From Brachybacterium saurashtrense (GTDB lineage: Bacteria; Actinomycetota; Actinomycetes; Actinomycetales; Dermabacteraceae), in assembly GCF_003355475.1 (NCBI RefSeq), contig NZ_CP031356.1:186001-250000 (forward strand): 64,000 nucleotides of DNA. Direction: 5' to 3'. The notes below the pieces were generated by a model. It was not told where the DNA came from. It was given only the letters and a program-made list of their open reading frames with translations, and made no database searches. This document shows, in pieces, positions 1-7,881 of the stretch. Position 1 is the first letter of the stretch. The number at the start of each line of letters is the position of its first letter. The position numbers and the translations under genes were made by a program.

Positions 1-1857
1 GGTGGACACCGTCGCCTCGCGGTCGTGCATGGCCCGCACGTAGCCCTCGTCCACCGCGCCGGCGGCGACCAGCAGGGCGCCGGCCTCGTCGATGCCGGAG
101 GCGGCGTCCCTCGCGGTGCCGTCCAGGACGATGCTGGAGGGGGCGAGGATCGGGGTCGACCCTGCGGCGTCGGCGGGACGGTCGGCGGCGTGGCGACCGC
201 GCGGTGCGCCGTCGGGCGCGGCGGCGGCATTCGCCCCGGCGGTCGCGGCCGCACCGGCGCCGACGGCCGCAGCGGCCCCGTCTGCCTCCGGTGCGGGGGC
301 GCCGCTGTTGCGCTGCTGCACCAGCTCCACCACCTCGTCGTAGCGGGGCGAGTTCATGAACTGGTCCACGCTGACGTGCACGGCCGAGCCGGTGCGCTGG
401 CGCGCCCGGTCGGTGAGCTCCTTCTGGGTGACCACCAGGTCCCACTCGTCGTTCAGGGACGAGATGGCCTTGTTGGTGACCTCGACGTCCTCGAAGCCGG
501 CGGCGCGCACCTTCTTGCGCAGCACCGTCGCGCCCATCGCGGAGGAGCCCATGCCCGCGTCGCAGGCGAACACGATCTTCTGGATGGGGCCGGTGTGGGC
601 GGAGGCGTCGGCCGCGGCGGCCGCCCCGGCGCCCGCGGCACTTGCGCCGGTGAGGGCGCCCGCCACGGAGGATTTCTTGCCCTTCATCTGCTCCATCTTG
701 GCGGTGGCGGCGGCGATGTCGCCGTCGTCCTGCTTGCCGATCTTCAGGAACAGTGCGGAGAGCAGGAAGCTGACCGTCGCGGCGCCGAGCACAGAGAGCG
801 CGATGCCCAGGTAGGAGTCACGGGCGGCGACGCCGAAGATCGCGAAGATCGAGCCGGGGGAGGCTGGGGCGATCAGGCCCGTGTCGAAGGCGACGTTGAT
901 CGCCACGCCTGTCATGCCGCCGCCGATCGCGGCGAGGATGAGGATCGGCTTCATCAGCACGTAGGGGAAGTAGATCTCGTGGATGCCGCCGAAGAACTGG
1001 ATGATCGCGGCACCGGGCGCGGAGGCCCGCGCCGCGCCGCGGCCGAAGAAGGTGTACGCCAGCAGGATGCCCACGCCGGGGCCGGGGTTGGCCTCGAGCA
1101 GGAACAGGACGGACTTGCCGTTCTCGGCGGCCTCGGAGATGCCCAGCGGAGTGAGCACGCCGTGGTTGATGGCGTTGTTGAGGAAGAACACCTTCGCCGG
1201 CTCGATGAGGATCGAGACCAGCGGCAGCAGGCCCGCGTTGACCAGCGCCGCCACCCCGTTGGACAGCAGCGTCATCAGGCCGTTCACCAGCGGGGCGAGG
1301 CCGAAGAAGCCCGCCGCCAGGGCGATGAAGCCGAAGATGCCGGCGGAGAACATGTTCACGAGCATCTCGAAGCCGGCCGGGATGTGGTCCTGCCACAGCC
1401 GGTCCAGCTTCTTCATGACCCAGGCCGCCAGCGGCGCCATGATCATCGCGCCGATGAACATGTGCACCTGGCCCAGGGCGGAGAAGTCCGCCTCGGCGTT
1501 GCCGCCGGCGAGCCACTCCTCGAGCAGGCGCGCGTTCTCCTGGGCGATCAGCCAGTCGGAGCCGGCGATCACGCCCATGGTGGCGATCACGCCCACCACG
1601 GCGCCGCGCGCCTCGTAGACCATGCGACCGCCGGTGTTCGCGATGAGCAGCGGCAGCAGGTAGTGGATCATCGGGCCCACCACGCTCGCCAGCGGCTCGT
1701 TCGGGGTCCAGCCGTCCGGGATGAAGAACGCGGTGAGCAGGCCCCACGCGATGAGCGCGGGGATGTTCGGCATCACCATGTTGGACAGGGAGGTGCCGAC
1801 CTTCTGCAGGACGACTCGCGGGCTGACCCCGCTCTTGGTCTCGGTGGTGGTGGTCAT
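1..1857 (-). CDS. mtlA: PTS mannitol-specific transporter EIICBA (3' end outside window)
   Basis: Membrane permease that takes up mannitol and phosphorylates it to mannitol-1-phosphate at the expense of phosphoenolpyruvate. The 619 codons visible begin with an EIIC membrane domain (about residues 15-370: hydrophobic, with LLSNGVAALVNAG and the GGIHEIYFPYVLMKP loop typical of MtlA). An EIIB domain follows, with its CDAGMGSSAMGA phospho-cysteine loop near residue 430. After an Ala-rich linker comes the start of an EIIA domain (LLVAAGAVDEGYVRAMHDRE), cut by the window edge. ATG at 1857 is chosen because the family starts with a short polar N-terminus before the first helix. It is probably the first gene of a mannitol operon running out of the window, but no other mtl gene is visible. 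Confidence 0.93.
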   Translation of the reverse strand, partial: MTTTTETKSGVSPRVVLQKVGTSLSNMVMPNIPALIAWGLLTAFFIPDGWTPNEPLASVVGPMIHYLLPLLIANTGGRMVYEARGAVVGVIATMGVIAGSDWLIAQENARLLEEWLAGGNAEADFSALGQVHMFIGAMIMAPLAAWVMKKLDRLWQDHIPAGFEMLVNMFSAGIFGFIALAAGFFGLAPLVNGLMTLLSNGVAALVNAGLLPLVSILIEPAKVFFLNNAINHGVLTPLGISEAAENGKSVLFLLEANPGPGVGILLAYTFFGRGAARASAPGAAIIQFFGGIHEIYFPYVLMKPILILAAIGGGMTGVAINVAFDTGLIAPASPGSIFAIFGVAARDSYLGIALSVLGAATVSFLLSALFLKIGKQDDGDIAAATAKMEQMKGKKSSVAGALTGASAAGAGAAAAADASAHTGPIQKIVFACDAGMGSSAMGATVLRKKVRAAGFEDVEVTNKAISSLNDEWDLVVTQKELTDRARQRTGSAVHVSVDQFMNSPRYDEVVELVQQRNSGAPAPEADGAAAAVGAGAAATAGANAAAAPDGAPRGRHAADRPADAAGSTPILAPSSIVLDGTARDAASGIDEAGALLVAAGAVDEGYVRAMHDREATVST

Positions 1858-2018
1858 GGGCCATCCTCACGGGAGTGCGGGACCACGGGCCTGGTCCTCG
1901 GTGGGCGACGGCACGGGCCGGGCGGCCCGCTGCGGCCGGTCGGGGCTGCGCCCTCTCGAGGAACTGCGGTGGGCCTGCTCCGTCGGCGTGCCCGCAGTCT
2001 AGTCCTGCACGGGTGCGT

Positions 2019-2037
2019 GGAGAGGGGTCTCCTCTCC
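2019..2037 (-). terminator. short hairpin after the TVP38/monooxygenase pair
   Basis: A perfect 7-bp inverted repeat (GGAGAGG / CCTCTCC, 5-nt loop) lies 35 nt past the stop of the TVP38 gene. There is no T-run, so terminator function is inferred from position only. The remaining 1858-2072 interval is the mtlA leader and holds a possible minus-strand -10 (TAGACT, 2001-1996). Confidence 0.4.
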
Positions 2038-2072
2038 GGCCGCGCGCGATGAGCCTCCGGGACGGAGAGCAC

Positions 2073-2702
2073 TCAGGCCTCGACCGGGGCCGACGAGGCG
2101 CGGCGCGTGACCCGCCAGCGCCGGTAGGACACGACCGTCAGCACGATCACCACGAGCCAGGAGACGCCCACCAGCGCGCCATAGGGCACGCCGGGCTCCG
2201 CGAGGAAGGCGCCGATCGCGATCAGGGAGACCTGGCCGGGCAGCGCGGCGAGCACTGTCGCCAGCAGGTATTCGCGCGAGCGGATCCCGAGAGCGCCGCT
2301 GCCGTAGTTCACCGGCCAGTAGGGGATCCCCGGCATCAGGCGCAGCGTGCACACCGCGTAGAACCCGCCGCCCTCCAGCCGCTCCTCGATCACGCCGCGG
2401 TGGGAGCCCAGTGCACGCAGCACCGTCTCGCGTCCCAGGGCGCGGGCCAGCCAGTACGCGCCCAGGCATCCGGCCGTCACCCCCAGCATCGCCAGGATCG
2501 TGCCGAGCCCCGGCCCGAACAGCATCCCGCCCGCGACCGCCATGATCGTCACCGGGATCGGGGTCAGCGCCACGACGGCGTAGAGCGCGATGAACGCCAG
2601 CGGCCCCCACGCACCGAGCCCGTCGATGTCCGTGCGCACCTCACCCGGTGCGGGCAGGCGCACGTGCAGCGCGAGCCACACCATCACCAGCACCATCGCC
2701 AC
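2073..2702 (-). CDS. TVP38/TMEM64 (SNARE-associated/DedA-like) membrane protein
   Basis: Polytopic inner-membrane protein of the VTT/DedA superfamily; the bacterial members are thought to act in lipid or ion transport, but no substrate can be read from the sequence. The core has the signature TPIPVTIMAVAGGMLFGPG, followed by the amphipathic GAYWLARALGRE segment and the RLMPGIPYWPVNYGSGALG loop, then two C-terminal helices. The start is uncertain. The frame is open well upstream into the monooxygenase gene, but between that gene's stop and the first helix there is no ATG, GTG or TTG in frame. GTG at 2702 (or ATG at 2696) is therefore given, which places the start at the first helix. Confidence 0.75.
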   Translation of the reverse strand: MAMVLVMVWLALHVRLPAPGEVRTDIDGLGAWGPLAFIALYAVVALTPIPVTIMAVAGGMLFGPGLGTILAMLGVTAGCLGAYWLARALGRETVLRALGSHRGVIEERLEGGGFYAVCTLRLMPGIPYWPVNYGSGALGIRSREYLLATVLAALPGQVSLIAIGAFLAEPGVPYGALVGVSWLVVIVLTVVSYRRWRVTRRASSAPVEA

Positions 2703-2779
2703 GAGCGCGACGTTGCGCGCGATCGAGCCCCAGGGCGTGCGGTCCCGCTCCGCCCCGGGGCTCGCGTGCTCGACCCTGC

Positions 2780-3091
2780 TCAGAGCGCGCCCTGGGACTC
2801 CGTGCCGGCGGGGATCGGGGTCATGCGGGTGACGGTCGCCGGGCCCTCGATGAGATCGGCGATGTCCGCGCGGAGGATCTTCACCTGGTCGCTGTCGCCG
2901 TGGACGTCGAGGTCCTCCACCGTCGTCCACTTCTCGATCATGGTCACGGTGCCGTCCTCGGCGTCATGGATCGCGTAGAGCTCGCAGCCCTTCTCGGTGT
3001 GCACGGCCTCGATCCCGCGGCGCATCGCCTCCGCGAGCTCCTTCTGCTTGCCGGGCTTGGGCTGGAAGACGGCGGTGACGACGACGGTCAT
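2780..3091 (-). CDS. antibiotic biosynthesis monooxygenase (ABM) domain protein
   Basis: Small single-domain protein of 103 aa with the dimeric alpha-beta barrel fold of the ABM/YgiN family. Members are cofactor-independent mono-oxygenases or quinone- and haem-related enzymes. Visible features are the N-terminal VVVTAVFQPKPGKQKELAEAM strand-helix, the GCELYAIHDAEDGT hairpin and a TMIEKWTTVEDLDVHGDS segment containing the conserved EKW and the histidine. ATG at 3091 has GAGGAG eight to thirteen nt upstream. The stop lies 78 nt before the chosen start of the TVP38 gene on the same strand, so the two are probably co-transcribed. The substrate is unknown. Confidence 0.8.
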   Translation of the reverse strand: MTVVVTAVFQPKPGKQKELAEAMRRGIEAVHTEKGCELYAIHDAEDGTVTMIEKWTTVEDLDVHGDSDQVKILRADIADLIEGPATVTRMTPIPAGTESQGAL

Positions 3092-3191
3092 GGGGGACTC
3101 CTCGGAACGGGGTGACGGGTCGGTGGTCCATCCTGCCTGCGCCCGTGGCCGCGGCGCCACCACGTCCCACGCGGTCGCGTAGTCGCGCCGT

Positions 3192-3701
3192 TCAGTCGCG
3201 CCGCATCGAGACGTCCCCGGAGCTCTCGAGGAAGGTCGCCAGCAGTGCGGCGAGCTCGCCCTGCTGGGTGCGGGTGAGGTGGGCATCGAGCAGGTCCTGC
3301 TCCGTACGCATGTGCTCGACCACGACCTCGTCCACCCGTGCGCGGCCATCGTCGGTCAGTCGCACATGCACACGGCGCCGGTTCTCCGGATCGGTCGCGC
3401 GCACGAGCAGACCCTTGTCCTCGAGCCGCTGGAGGCGGTTCGTCATCGCGGCGCCCGTGACCATCGAGGAGGCGGCGAGCTCACCCGGTGTGAGGGTGAA
3501 CGGCGAGCCGGCACGGCGGAGCGTGGCGAGGGTGTCGAACTCCCCGGAGGTCAGTCCGTGCGCGGTGAAGGTGCGGCTCAGCGCGCGTCCCGTGATCTCC
3601 GAGACGCGGGAGAGCCTCCCGATCACACCCATAGGGCTCACGTCGAGATCGGGACGCTCCCGCTCCCACTGGGCCAGGAAGTCGCTGACGCGATCGGCCA
3701 C
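3192..3701 (-). CDS. MarR-family transcriptional regulator
   Basis: Winged-helix dimeric repressor of 169 aa. The wHTH occupies roughly residues 55-115 (LTSGEFDTLATLRR, LTPGELAASSMVTGAAMTNRLQRLEDKGLLVRATDPENRRRVHVRLTDDGR), with the basic wing DPENRRRVHV intact and dimerisation helices at both ends. The start is GTG at 3701, with a near-perfect AAAGGAGG seven nt upstream; an in-frame GTG at 3752 without a ribosome site is rejected. It is divergent from an EamA exporter across a 63-bp intergenic region packed with inverted repeats. The simplest reading is that it represses itself and the exporter until a small toxic ligand binds. Confidence 0.9.
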   Translation of the reverse strand: MADRVSDFLAQWERERPDLDVSPMGVIGRLSRVSEITGRALSRTFTAHGLTSGEFDTLATLRRAGSPFTLTPGELAASSMVTGAAMTNRLQRLEDKGLLVRATDPENRRRVHVRLTDDGRARVDEVVVEHMRTEQDLLDAHLTRTQQGELAALLATFLESSGDVSMRRD

Positions 3702-3712
3702 GACCGCCTCCT

Positions 3713-3775
3713 TTCGACGTCGAACTGTTTGACGCCACGGTAGCGCATGCATAGGCTGTTCGACATGAAACAGTT
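3713..3775. promoter_or_regulatory. divergent MarR/EamA promoter and operator region
   Basis: On the plus strand TTGACG (3729-3734), a 17-bp spacer and TAGGCT (3752-3757) form a good sigma-70-type promoter. The -10 ends 7 nt before the EamA ATG, so the transcript should be leaderless. Inverted repeats overlie it: the 12-bp palindrome TTCGACGTCGAA (3713-3724), GTCGAAC/GTTCGAC (3719-3725 and 3758-3764) and AACTGTTT/AAACAGTT (3723-3730 and 3768-3775). The palindrome also abuts the MarR ribosome site, which suits autoregulation. Operator function is inferred. Confidence 0.65.
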
Positions 3776-4691
3776 AGATATCGAAGTGCCACCGACGGTC
3801 GCGCCGTCCGTCGACGGCGCCCCGTCGCCGCTTCTCACCCCGTTGCTCACCGCTGTCGCCCCGTTGGCCTGGGGCACCACCTATGTCGTCACCACCGAAC
3901 TGCTCCCGGCCGGCCATCCTCTGTGGTCCGCCGTGTTGCGTGCCCTGCCGGCCGGACTGATCGCGCTCGCTCTCACCCGGCGGCTCCCGTGCGGGCACTG
4001 GTGGTGGCGCGCCCTGCTGCTCGGCGTGCTCAACATCGGGGCGTTCTTCCCGCTGCTCTTCCTCGCGGCCTACCTGCTGCCCGGCGGTGTCGCCGGAATC
4101 TTCGGTGCCGCCGGGCCGCTGCTGGTCGCGGTGCTCGCGGCCCTGTTCCTCGGCGAGCGTCCCGCGGCGCATCGGATCCTCTGGGGGATCCTCGCGCTGC
4201 TCGGTGTCGCCGGGATGATCCTCGGGCCAGAGCACTCGCTCGCTCCGCTCGGCGTGCTCGCGGGGCTCGGCGGCGCCACGTCGATGGCGCTCGGGACGGT
4301 GTTCGCCAAGCGCTGGCAACCGTCCGTCGGCCCCCTCGCGTACGCGGGATGGCAGCTCACCGCCGGTGGTGCAGCGCTCCTCCCGCTCGCGCTGATGGTG
4401 GAGGGAGCGCCGCCCGCGCTCGACGAACGCGCAGTGCTGGGCTACCTCTGGCTCGCGCTGATCGGGACGCTGCTCGCCTACACCCTCTGGTTCCGCGGAC
4501 TCGGACGAATGCCGGCAGGGGTCGCCGCGTTCCTGCCCGTGCTCTCGCCTCTGGTCGCCGTCCTCCTCGGGCTCCTCGTGCTCGGCGAGACGCTCACCGT
4601 CGTGCAGGCCGTCGGCTTCGCGCTCGCGCTGACCGCGGTCGTCGCCGCGCAGCGGCCGGGTCGTGCGGTCCGAGGAGGGGGAGCAGCATGA
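3765..4691 (+). CDS. EamA (DMT superfamily) exporter
   Basis: Ten-helix inner-membrane permease of 308 aa made of two EamA repeats. Repeat one contains LLLGVLNIGAFFPLLFLAAYLLPGGVAGI. Repeat two contains the family sequence GYLWLALIGTLLAYTLWFRGLGRMPAGVAAFLPVLSPLVAVLLGLLVLGETLT. Members export amino acids, metabolites or drugs. ATG 3765 is preferred to the in-frame ATG 3747 because the promoter -10 (TAGGCT) ends at 3757, making a leaderless mRNA. It overlaps the next gene by 4 nt (ATGA), so the two are co-translated. The divergent MarR gene suggests ligand-induced export. Confidence 0.88.
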   Translation: MKQLDIEVPPTVAPSVDGAPSPLLTPLLTAVAPLAWGTTYVVTTELLPAGHPLWSAVLRALPAGLIALALTRRLPCGHWWWRALLLGVLNIGAFFPLLFLAAYLLPGGVAGIFGAAGPLLVAVLAALFLGERPAAHRILWGILALLGVAGMILGPEHSLAPLGVLAGLGGATSMALGTVFAKRWQPSVGPLAYAGWQLTAGGAALLPLALMVEGAPPALDERAVLGYLWLALIGTLLAYTLWFRGLGRMPAGVAAFLPVLSPLVAVLLGLLVLGETLTVVQAVGFALALTAVVAAQRPGRAVRGGGAA

Positions 4692-5368
4692 GGGTCCTCG
4701 TCGTCGGCGGCACCGGTGCGGCCGGATCCAGGATCGTCGGGGAGGCGCTGCGGCGCGGCCACGACGTCATCAGCGCCGCGCGGACGCCACGGTCGCACCC
4801 GTCCGGGCCCGCCGAGGTCAGGGGGTGCGAGGAGCTCGCACGACTGGAGGCGAGCGACCCCGCTGCGATTGCGGCGCTCGCCGCGCACGTCGACGTCCTC
4901 ATCTGCGCCACCCGCCCGCCGCACGGAGTAGATGCGGCAGCACGGGTCGAGGCCGTCGCCGGAGCGATGGCCGCGGCGGCCCGGTCCGTCGGGCGGCGCC
5001 TGCTCGTCGTCGGCGGTGCCGCCCCGCTGCGCGTCCCCGGATCCGGCCGCCCCGCGCTGGAGGATCCGCGGTGGGTGCCGCCGGAGATCCGCCCGATCGC
5101 CGCGGCCAGCCTGCGCCAGCTCGAGGCGCTCGCCGCGGCCGATCCGCCGTCCGGGTGGACGTATCTGGCCCCCGCCGCGGACTTCGCCCCGGGTCTCTCG
5201 CGGGGGAGCTATCGACGGGCGGAGGGTGTCGGTGCTCAAGGGGTGCCCGAGCTCGTCGTCTCCGCCGACGGCGCTTCCCGGATCTCCATGGAGGACTTCG
5301 CGCTCGCCGTGTGTGACGAGGCGGAGCGGCCGCCGGGCCGCAGTCGTGTGGTGGCCATCGGCTGGTGA
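4688..5368 (+). CDS. NAD(P)-binding Rossmann-fold protein (NmrA/SDR-like epimerase)
   Basis: Cytosolic protein of 226 aa resembling the atypical short-chain dehydrogenase/NmrA group. The N-terminus is a dinucleotide-binding motif (VLVVGGTGAAGSRIVGEALRRGH). The RRLLVVGGAAPLRVPG strand after the central VDVLICATRPPHG, the DPPSGWTYLAPAADFAPG segment and the GASRISMEDFALAVCDE stretch before the C-terminus are the usual landmarks of YwnB-type proteins. The start ATG overlaps the EamA stop by 4 nt. Co-operonic position with an exporter under MarR control suggests a stress or redox role; the substrate is not known. Confidence 0.82.
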   Translation: MRVLVVGGTGAAGSRIVGEALRRGHDVISAARTPRSHPSGPAEVRGCEELARLEASDPAAIAALAAHVDVLICATRPPHGVDAAARVEAVAGAMAAAARSVGRRLLVVGGAAPLRVPGSGRPALEDPRWVPPEIRPIAAASLRQLEALAAADPPSGWTYLAPAADFAPGLSRGSYRRAEGVGAQGVPELVVSADGASRISMEDFALAVCDEAERPPGRSRVVAIGW

Positions 5369-5695
5369 CCCGCACCGTCCGATGGGTCACACCGGTCGCG
5401 GTCAGCTCCTGCGATGCCGTAGGCTCGACCACGTCGCTCGCACGACGGCGCCTCCCGGCGCGGACGGCGAGGACATGCACGGCGCAGGATGCCTCCTCGG
5501 AGGCGACCGACGACGGTCGCGCAGACACTCCGAGAAGACAAGGCCCCCATCACCTCCTCCGCCCCGGCCGCGCAGGCCCCCACAGTCCGATCGCACCGGC
5601 GACGTCCCGTCGTCGGCCGCGGTCCGTGCCGCCCTCGGGCGGCACACCTGAACGGGTCACGGACAGTGACTCACGACAACGAAGGAAACACCGCC
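5369..5695 (+). other. 327-bp non-coding interval, likely cspA promoter and long 5' leader
   Basis: No credible gene is seen here. A possible -10 (TAGGCT, 5420-5425) would give a cspA leader of about 265 nt, the kind of long structured leader that cold-shock mRNAs carry. A ribosome site (GAAGGAAAC) precedes cspA. The leader length is inference. Confidence 0.35.
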
Positions 5696-5899
5696 ATGGC
5701 TACTGGCATCGTCAGCTGGTTCAACTCCGACAAGGGCTACGGCTTCATCGCCCCCGAGGACGGCTCCGCCGATGTGTTCGCGCACTTCAGCGCGATCGTC
5801 GGCACCGGTCGTCGCGACCTGGTCGAGAACCAGCGCGTGGAGTTCGACGTCGAGCAGGGCCCCAAGGGTCTGCAGGCGACGAACATCCGCGGCATCTGA
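5696..5899 (+). CDS. cspA: cold-shock protein, CspA family
   Basis: Cytosolic RNA chaperone of 67 aa, the standard length, forming a five-stranded OB-fold. The first strand is [15 protein letters not shown], giving RNP1 (K-G-Y-G-F-I), and RNP2 reads DVFAHFSAI. The C-terminus [17 protein letters not shown] is canonical. It binds single-stranded RNA and DNA and melts secondary structure during growth or cold stress. It stands alone between a long leader and a strong 18-bp terminator hairpin. Confidence 0.97.
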   Translation: MATGIVSWFNSDKGYGFIAPEDGSADVFAHFSAIVGTGRRDLVENQRVEFDVEQGPKGLQATNIRGI

Positions 5900-5914
5900 G
5901 CTTCCGCACCACGC

Positions 5915-5954
5915 GGCGCCCGTCGTCCCGGCTTTTGCCGGGGCGGCGGGCGCC
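5915..5954 (+). terminator. cspA terminator
   Basis: An 18-bp stem (5915-5932 with 5937-5954, two G-U pairs) is closed by a TTTT loop and starts 16 nt after the cspA stop. The downstream T-tract is poor (GTCGTT), as is usual for actinobacterial terminators. Confidence 0.85.
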
Positions 5955-6023
5955 GTCGTTCCCGGGGGGGCGCCCTGCTCGAGCGCCGCGCTCGGGCGCC
6001 GCGCGGCCATCCTGCGACCCCGC

Positions 6024-6067
6024 TTGCCAGATCTATCGAAGAACGAGAGAATTCTGTCGTCGATCGA
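6024..6067 (+). promoter_or_regulatory. candidate promoter/operator of the DUF2975-XRE pair
   Basis: TTGCCA (6024-6029), 17 bp and GAGAAT (6047-6052) give a moderate promoter match. An 8-bp palindrome TCGATCGA lies at 6060-6067 and could be bound by the XRE protein. The assignment is tentative. Confidence 0.3.
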
Positions 6068-6081
6068 GAGATAGGGGCGTC

Positions 6082-6594
6082 ATGAGCGCTGTCAGCATCC
6101 AGATACTGCGGGTGATCATCGTGATCGCCCTGCTCGGGTCCCTCATGGTCCAGGTGCTCCTCGTGCCCTCGGGCTGGCGGGAGCTGACCGGGCCCGGCGG
6201 GGGAGGGCCGCTCTCCTACGCCCTCGCCGTGATCGCCGTGCTCGGCGTGGCCGCGCTGCAGGTGATCGGCGTGAGCATCCTGCGCCTGCTGGTGCTGGTG
6301 CGCCGCGGGCGGGTGTTCTCCCCGCGCGCCTTCCGCTGGGTGGACCTCATCATCGGCGCGGTCGCCGCCGAGGCCGTGCTCGTGTTCGCCGTCGCCGTCA
6401 CCGCGGCGATCGCCAACCGCACCCATCCCGGGGACGAGCTCGCCCCCGGCGCGATCGGGATGATCTGCGGCCTCGCCCTGGTGGTCGCCGGGGTGGCCCT
6501 GGTGATCACCGTGCAGCGCCAGCTGCTGGTCCAGGCCGTCGAGGCCCGCGACCGGGCGGCGACCCTGCAGTCCGAGCTGGACGAGGTGATCTGA
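6082..6594 (+). CDS. DUF2975 family membrane protein
   Basis: Four-helix membrane protein of 170 aa. Hydrophobic segments lie at about residues 8-28, 45-70, 88-110 and 122-145. The short basic motif RRGRVFSPRAFRWVD between helices two and three is the usual DUF2975 signature. The family has no known activity, but it is repeatedly found immediately upstream of a small XRE/Cro-type regulator, exactly as here, where the next gene begins directly at the stop. The start ATG 6082 follows a purine stretch (GAGAGATAGGGG). Confidence 0.82.
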   Translation: MSAVSIQILRVIIVIALLGSLMVQVLLVPSGWRELTGPGGGGPLSYALAVIAVLGVAALQVIGVSILRLLVLVRRGRVFSPRAFRWVDLIIGAVAAEAVLVFAVAVTAAIANRTHPGDELAPGAIGMICGLALVVAGVALVITVQRQLLVQAVEARDRAATLQSELDEVI

Positions 6595-6861
6595 GTGCCG
6601 ATCGTGGTGGACATCGACGTGATGCTCGCGCGGCGCCGGATGGGCGTGGGCGAGCTCGCCGAGAAGGTGGGCATCACCCCTGCGAATCTCGCGGTGCTGA
6701 AGAACGGGCGCGCCCGCGCCGTGCGCTTCACGACCCTCGAGGCGCTGTGCGAGGTGCTCGAGTGCCAGGTGGGGGACCTGCTGCGCTGGGAGCCGGGCGA
6801 CGGGTCCGGCGACGGTCCCGGCGGCGAGGACGCCCGCGGTGGGAGCGGTCGCGCCGGCTGA
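6595..6861 (+). CDS. small XRE/Cro-type helix-turn-helix regulator
   Basis: DNA-binding protein of 88 aa. Residues 5-68 form a five-helix HTH of the YozG type (MLARRRMGVGELAEKVGITPANLAVLKNG, then FTTLEALCEVLECQVGDLLRWEP). A Gly-rich disordered tail follows. The GTG start sits immediately after the TGA of the DUF2975 gene, so translation is coupled. Such pairs are generally assumed to be a membrane protein with its own autoregulator. Confidence 0.9.
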   Translation: MPIVVDIDVMLARRRMGVGELAEKVGITPANLAVLKNGRARAVRFTTLEALCEVLECQVGDLLRWEPGDGSGDGPGGEDARGGSGRAG

Positions 6862-6955
6862 GCCGCGGCGTGCGCCACCGGTGACGCCCTCGACACGCGC
6901 GGCGGCCACCGCACGCTCCCAGGGCGCTCCGGGATCCGGGTGCCACGATGGCCCG

Positions 6956-7666
6956 ATGGACATCGGCGAGATTCTCGACGCGCTCGTGCGGCGCCTCGCG
7001 CCCGGCCCCGTCCCCGCCGACGGGCCCTGGCTCTGGCTCGCCCTGGGCCTGGCCGCGCTCGCCGTGGTGCTCCCGCCCCTGTGGCACCTGCTGCGCCCGG
7101 CGGTGACGATCGTGCACGAGCTGGGCCACGCACTGGTGGGGATCCTGATGGGTCGCCGCTTCACCGGCTTCGTGGTCAGCGCGGACATGTCCGGCCACGC
7201 CGTCACCGTCGGCCCGCGCCGCGGGATCGGCCGGATCCTCTCCACCTGGGCCGGGTACCCGGCCCCTGCCGTCGTCGGTGCCGTCCTGGTGCAGATCGCC
7301 CTGCACGGCTGGGCCCGCGCCGCCCTGTTCACGGCACTGTGCGTGCTGGTGGTCTCTCTGGTGTTCACCCGCTCCGGGCACACCGTCCTCGCCGTGCTCG
7401 CCAGCGCCGCCGCCGTGGGCGCGCTGTGGTGGTGGGGGAGCGCGGCGCTCACCGCCCTGCTCACCCTCGCCGCCGGGATCTTCCTGCTGCTGGGTGCCTG
7501 GCGCCACCTGCTCACCGTCGCGCTGAGCGGCGGGCGGCAGGACGACCCCGGCCAGCTCGCCCGCCTCACCCCGGTGCCGTCCGCCCTGTGGACCGCGAGC
7601 TTCGCGCTCGTGATCGCGCTCGGCACCTGGTGGGCGGGTGCGACGCTGTGGCCGCTGCTGCGGTGA
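6956..7666 (+). CDS. M50-like (site-2-protease-like) membrane protein
   Basis: Polytopic membrane protein of 236 aa. The zinc motif H54-E-L-G-H58 sits at the start of a hydrophobic helix, as in M50B peptidases, and the sequence then has GRRFTGFVVSADMSGHAVTVGPRRGIGRILSTWAGYPAPAVVGA; the GYPAP segment is typical of this actinobacterial subfamily. The usual second zinc ligand motif (NxxPxxxxDG) is not seen, so proteolytic activity is uncertain. ATG 6956 lies 6 nt after a CACGAT -10-like hexamer and has no ribosome site, suggesting a leaderless start. Confidence 0.78.
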   Translation: MDIGEILDALVRRLAPGPVPADGPWLWLALGLAALAVVLPPLWHLLRPAVTIVHELGHALVGILMGRRFTGFVVSADMSGHAVTVGPRRGIGRILSTWAGYPAPAVVGAVLVQIALHGWARAALFTALCVLVVSLVFTRSGHTVLAVLASAAAVGALWWWGSAALTALLTLAAGIFLLLGAWRHLLTVALSGGRQDDPGQLARLTPVPSALWTASFALVIALGTWWAGATLWPLLR

Positions 7667-7715
7667 GGATCAGCGCCCGGCCGAGAAATCCCTCGCCCGA
7701 GGCGCCCGCCCCCGC

Positions 7716-7721
7716 TACGGT
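7716..7721 (+). promoter_or_regulatory. -10 element of the erm leader transcript
   Basis: TACGGT ends 7 nt before the leader-peptide ATG at 7729. The transcript would start at or next to the ATG, giving a leaderless leader peptide. No clear -35 is present. Confidence 0.6.
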
Positions 7722-7728
7722 GGCGCCC

Positions 7729-7776
7729 ATGGGCATCATGACCATGTCGATCTTCGTCCGGATCCGCCGTCGCTGA
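7729..7776 (+). CDS. erm leader peptide (15 aa)
   Basis: The encoded peptide is MGIMTMSIFVRIRRR. It begins like the ErmC leader (MGI, then SIFV, the ErmCL arrest segment) and continues with VRIRRR, a basic +x+ pattern like the RLR arrest motif of ErmD- and ErmX-type leaders. Those leaders stall ribosomes in the presence of macrolides and thereby uncover the methyltransferase start. The last codons (7759-7771) form the 5' arm of a hairpin, so a ribosome stalled near R11-R13 would open it. The start has a -10 seven nt upstream and no ribosome site. Alternative starts are M4 and M6. The assignment rests on position, sequence and RNA layout; there is no direct functional evidence. Confidence 0.75.
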   Translation: MGIMTMSIFVRIRRR

Positions 7777-7878
7777 CGGCGCGGATCCGCACCTCGACCC
7801 CTTCCAGGCTCCGCGTCGCCCCCGGTCCACCGCCGGGCGGCGCTCCGTGCTGCCCGGCTCCCGCACGCCCGAGGAGCC
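7759..7878 (+). promoter_or_regulatory. erm attenuator: three stem-loops between leader and erm
   Basis: Hairpin 1 pairs 7759-7771 with 7775-7789 (13 bp, one 2-nt bulge) across the leader stop codon. Hairpin 2 pairs 7817-7825 with 7833-7842 (one bulge). Hairpin 3 pairs GGCTCC 7856-7861 with GGAGCC 7873-7878 and buries the erm ribosome site GAGGAG (7871-7876). A second GGCTCC at 7807-7812 could compete for the same site. This matches inducible translational attenuation. Which alternative pairings form needs folding or probing. Confidence 0.65.
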
Positions 7879-7881
7879 CCC

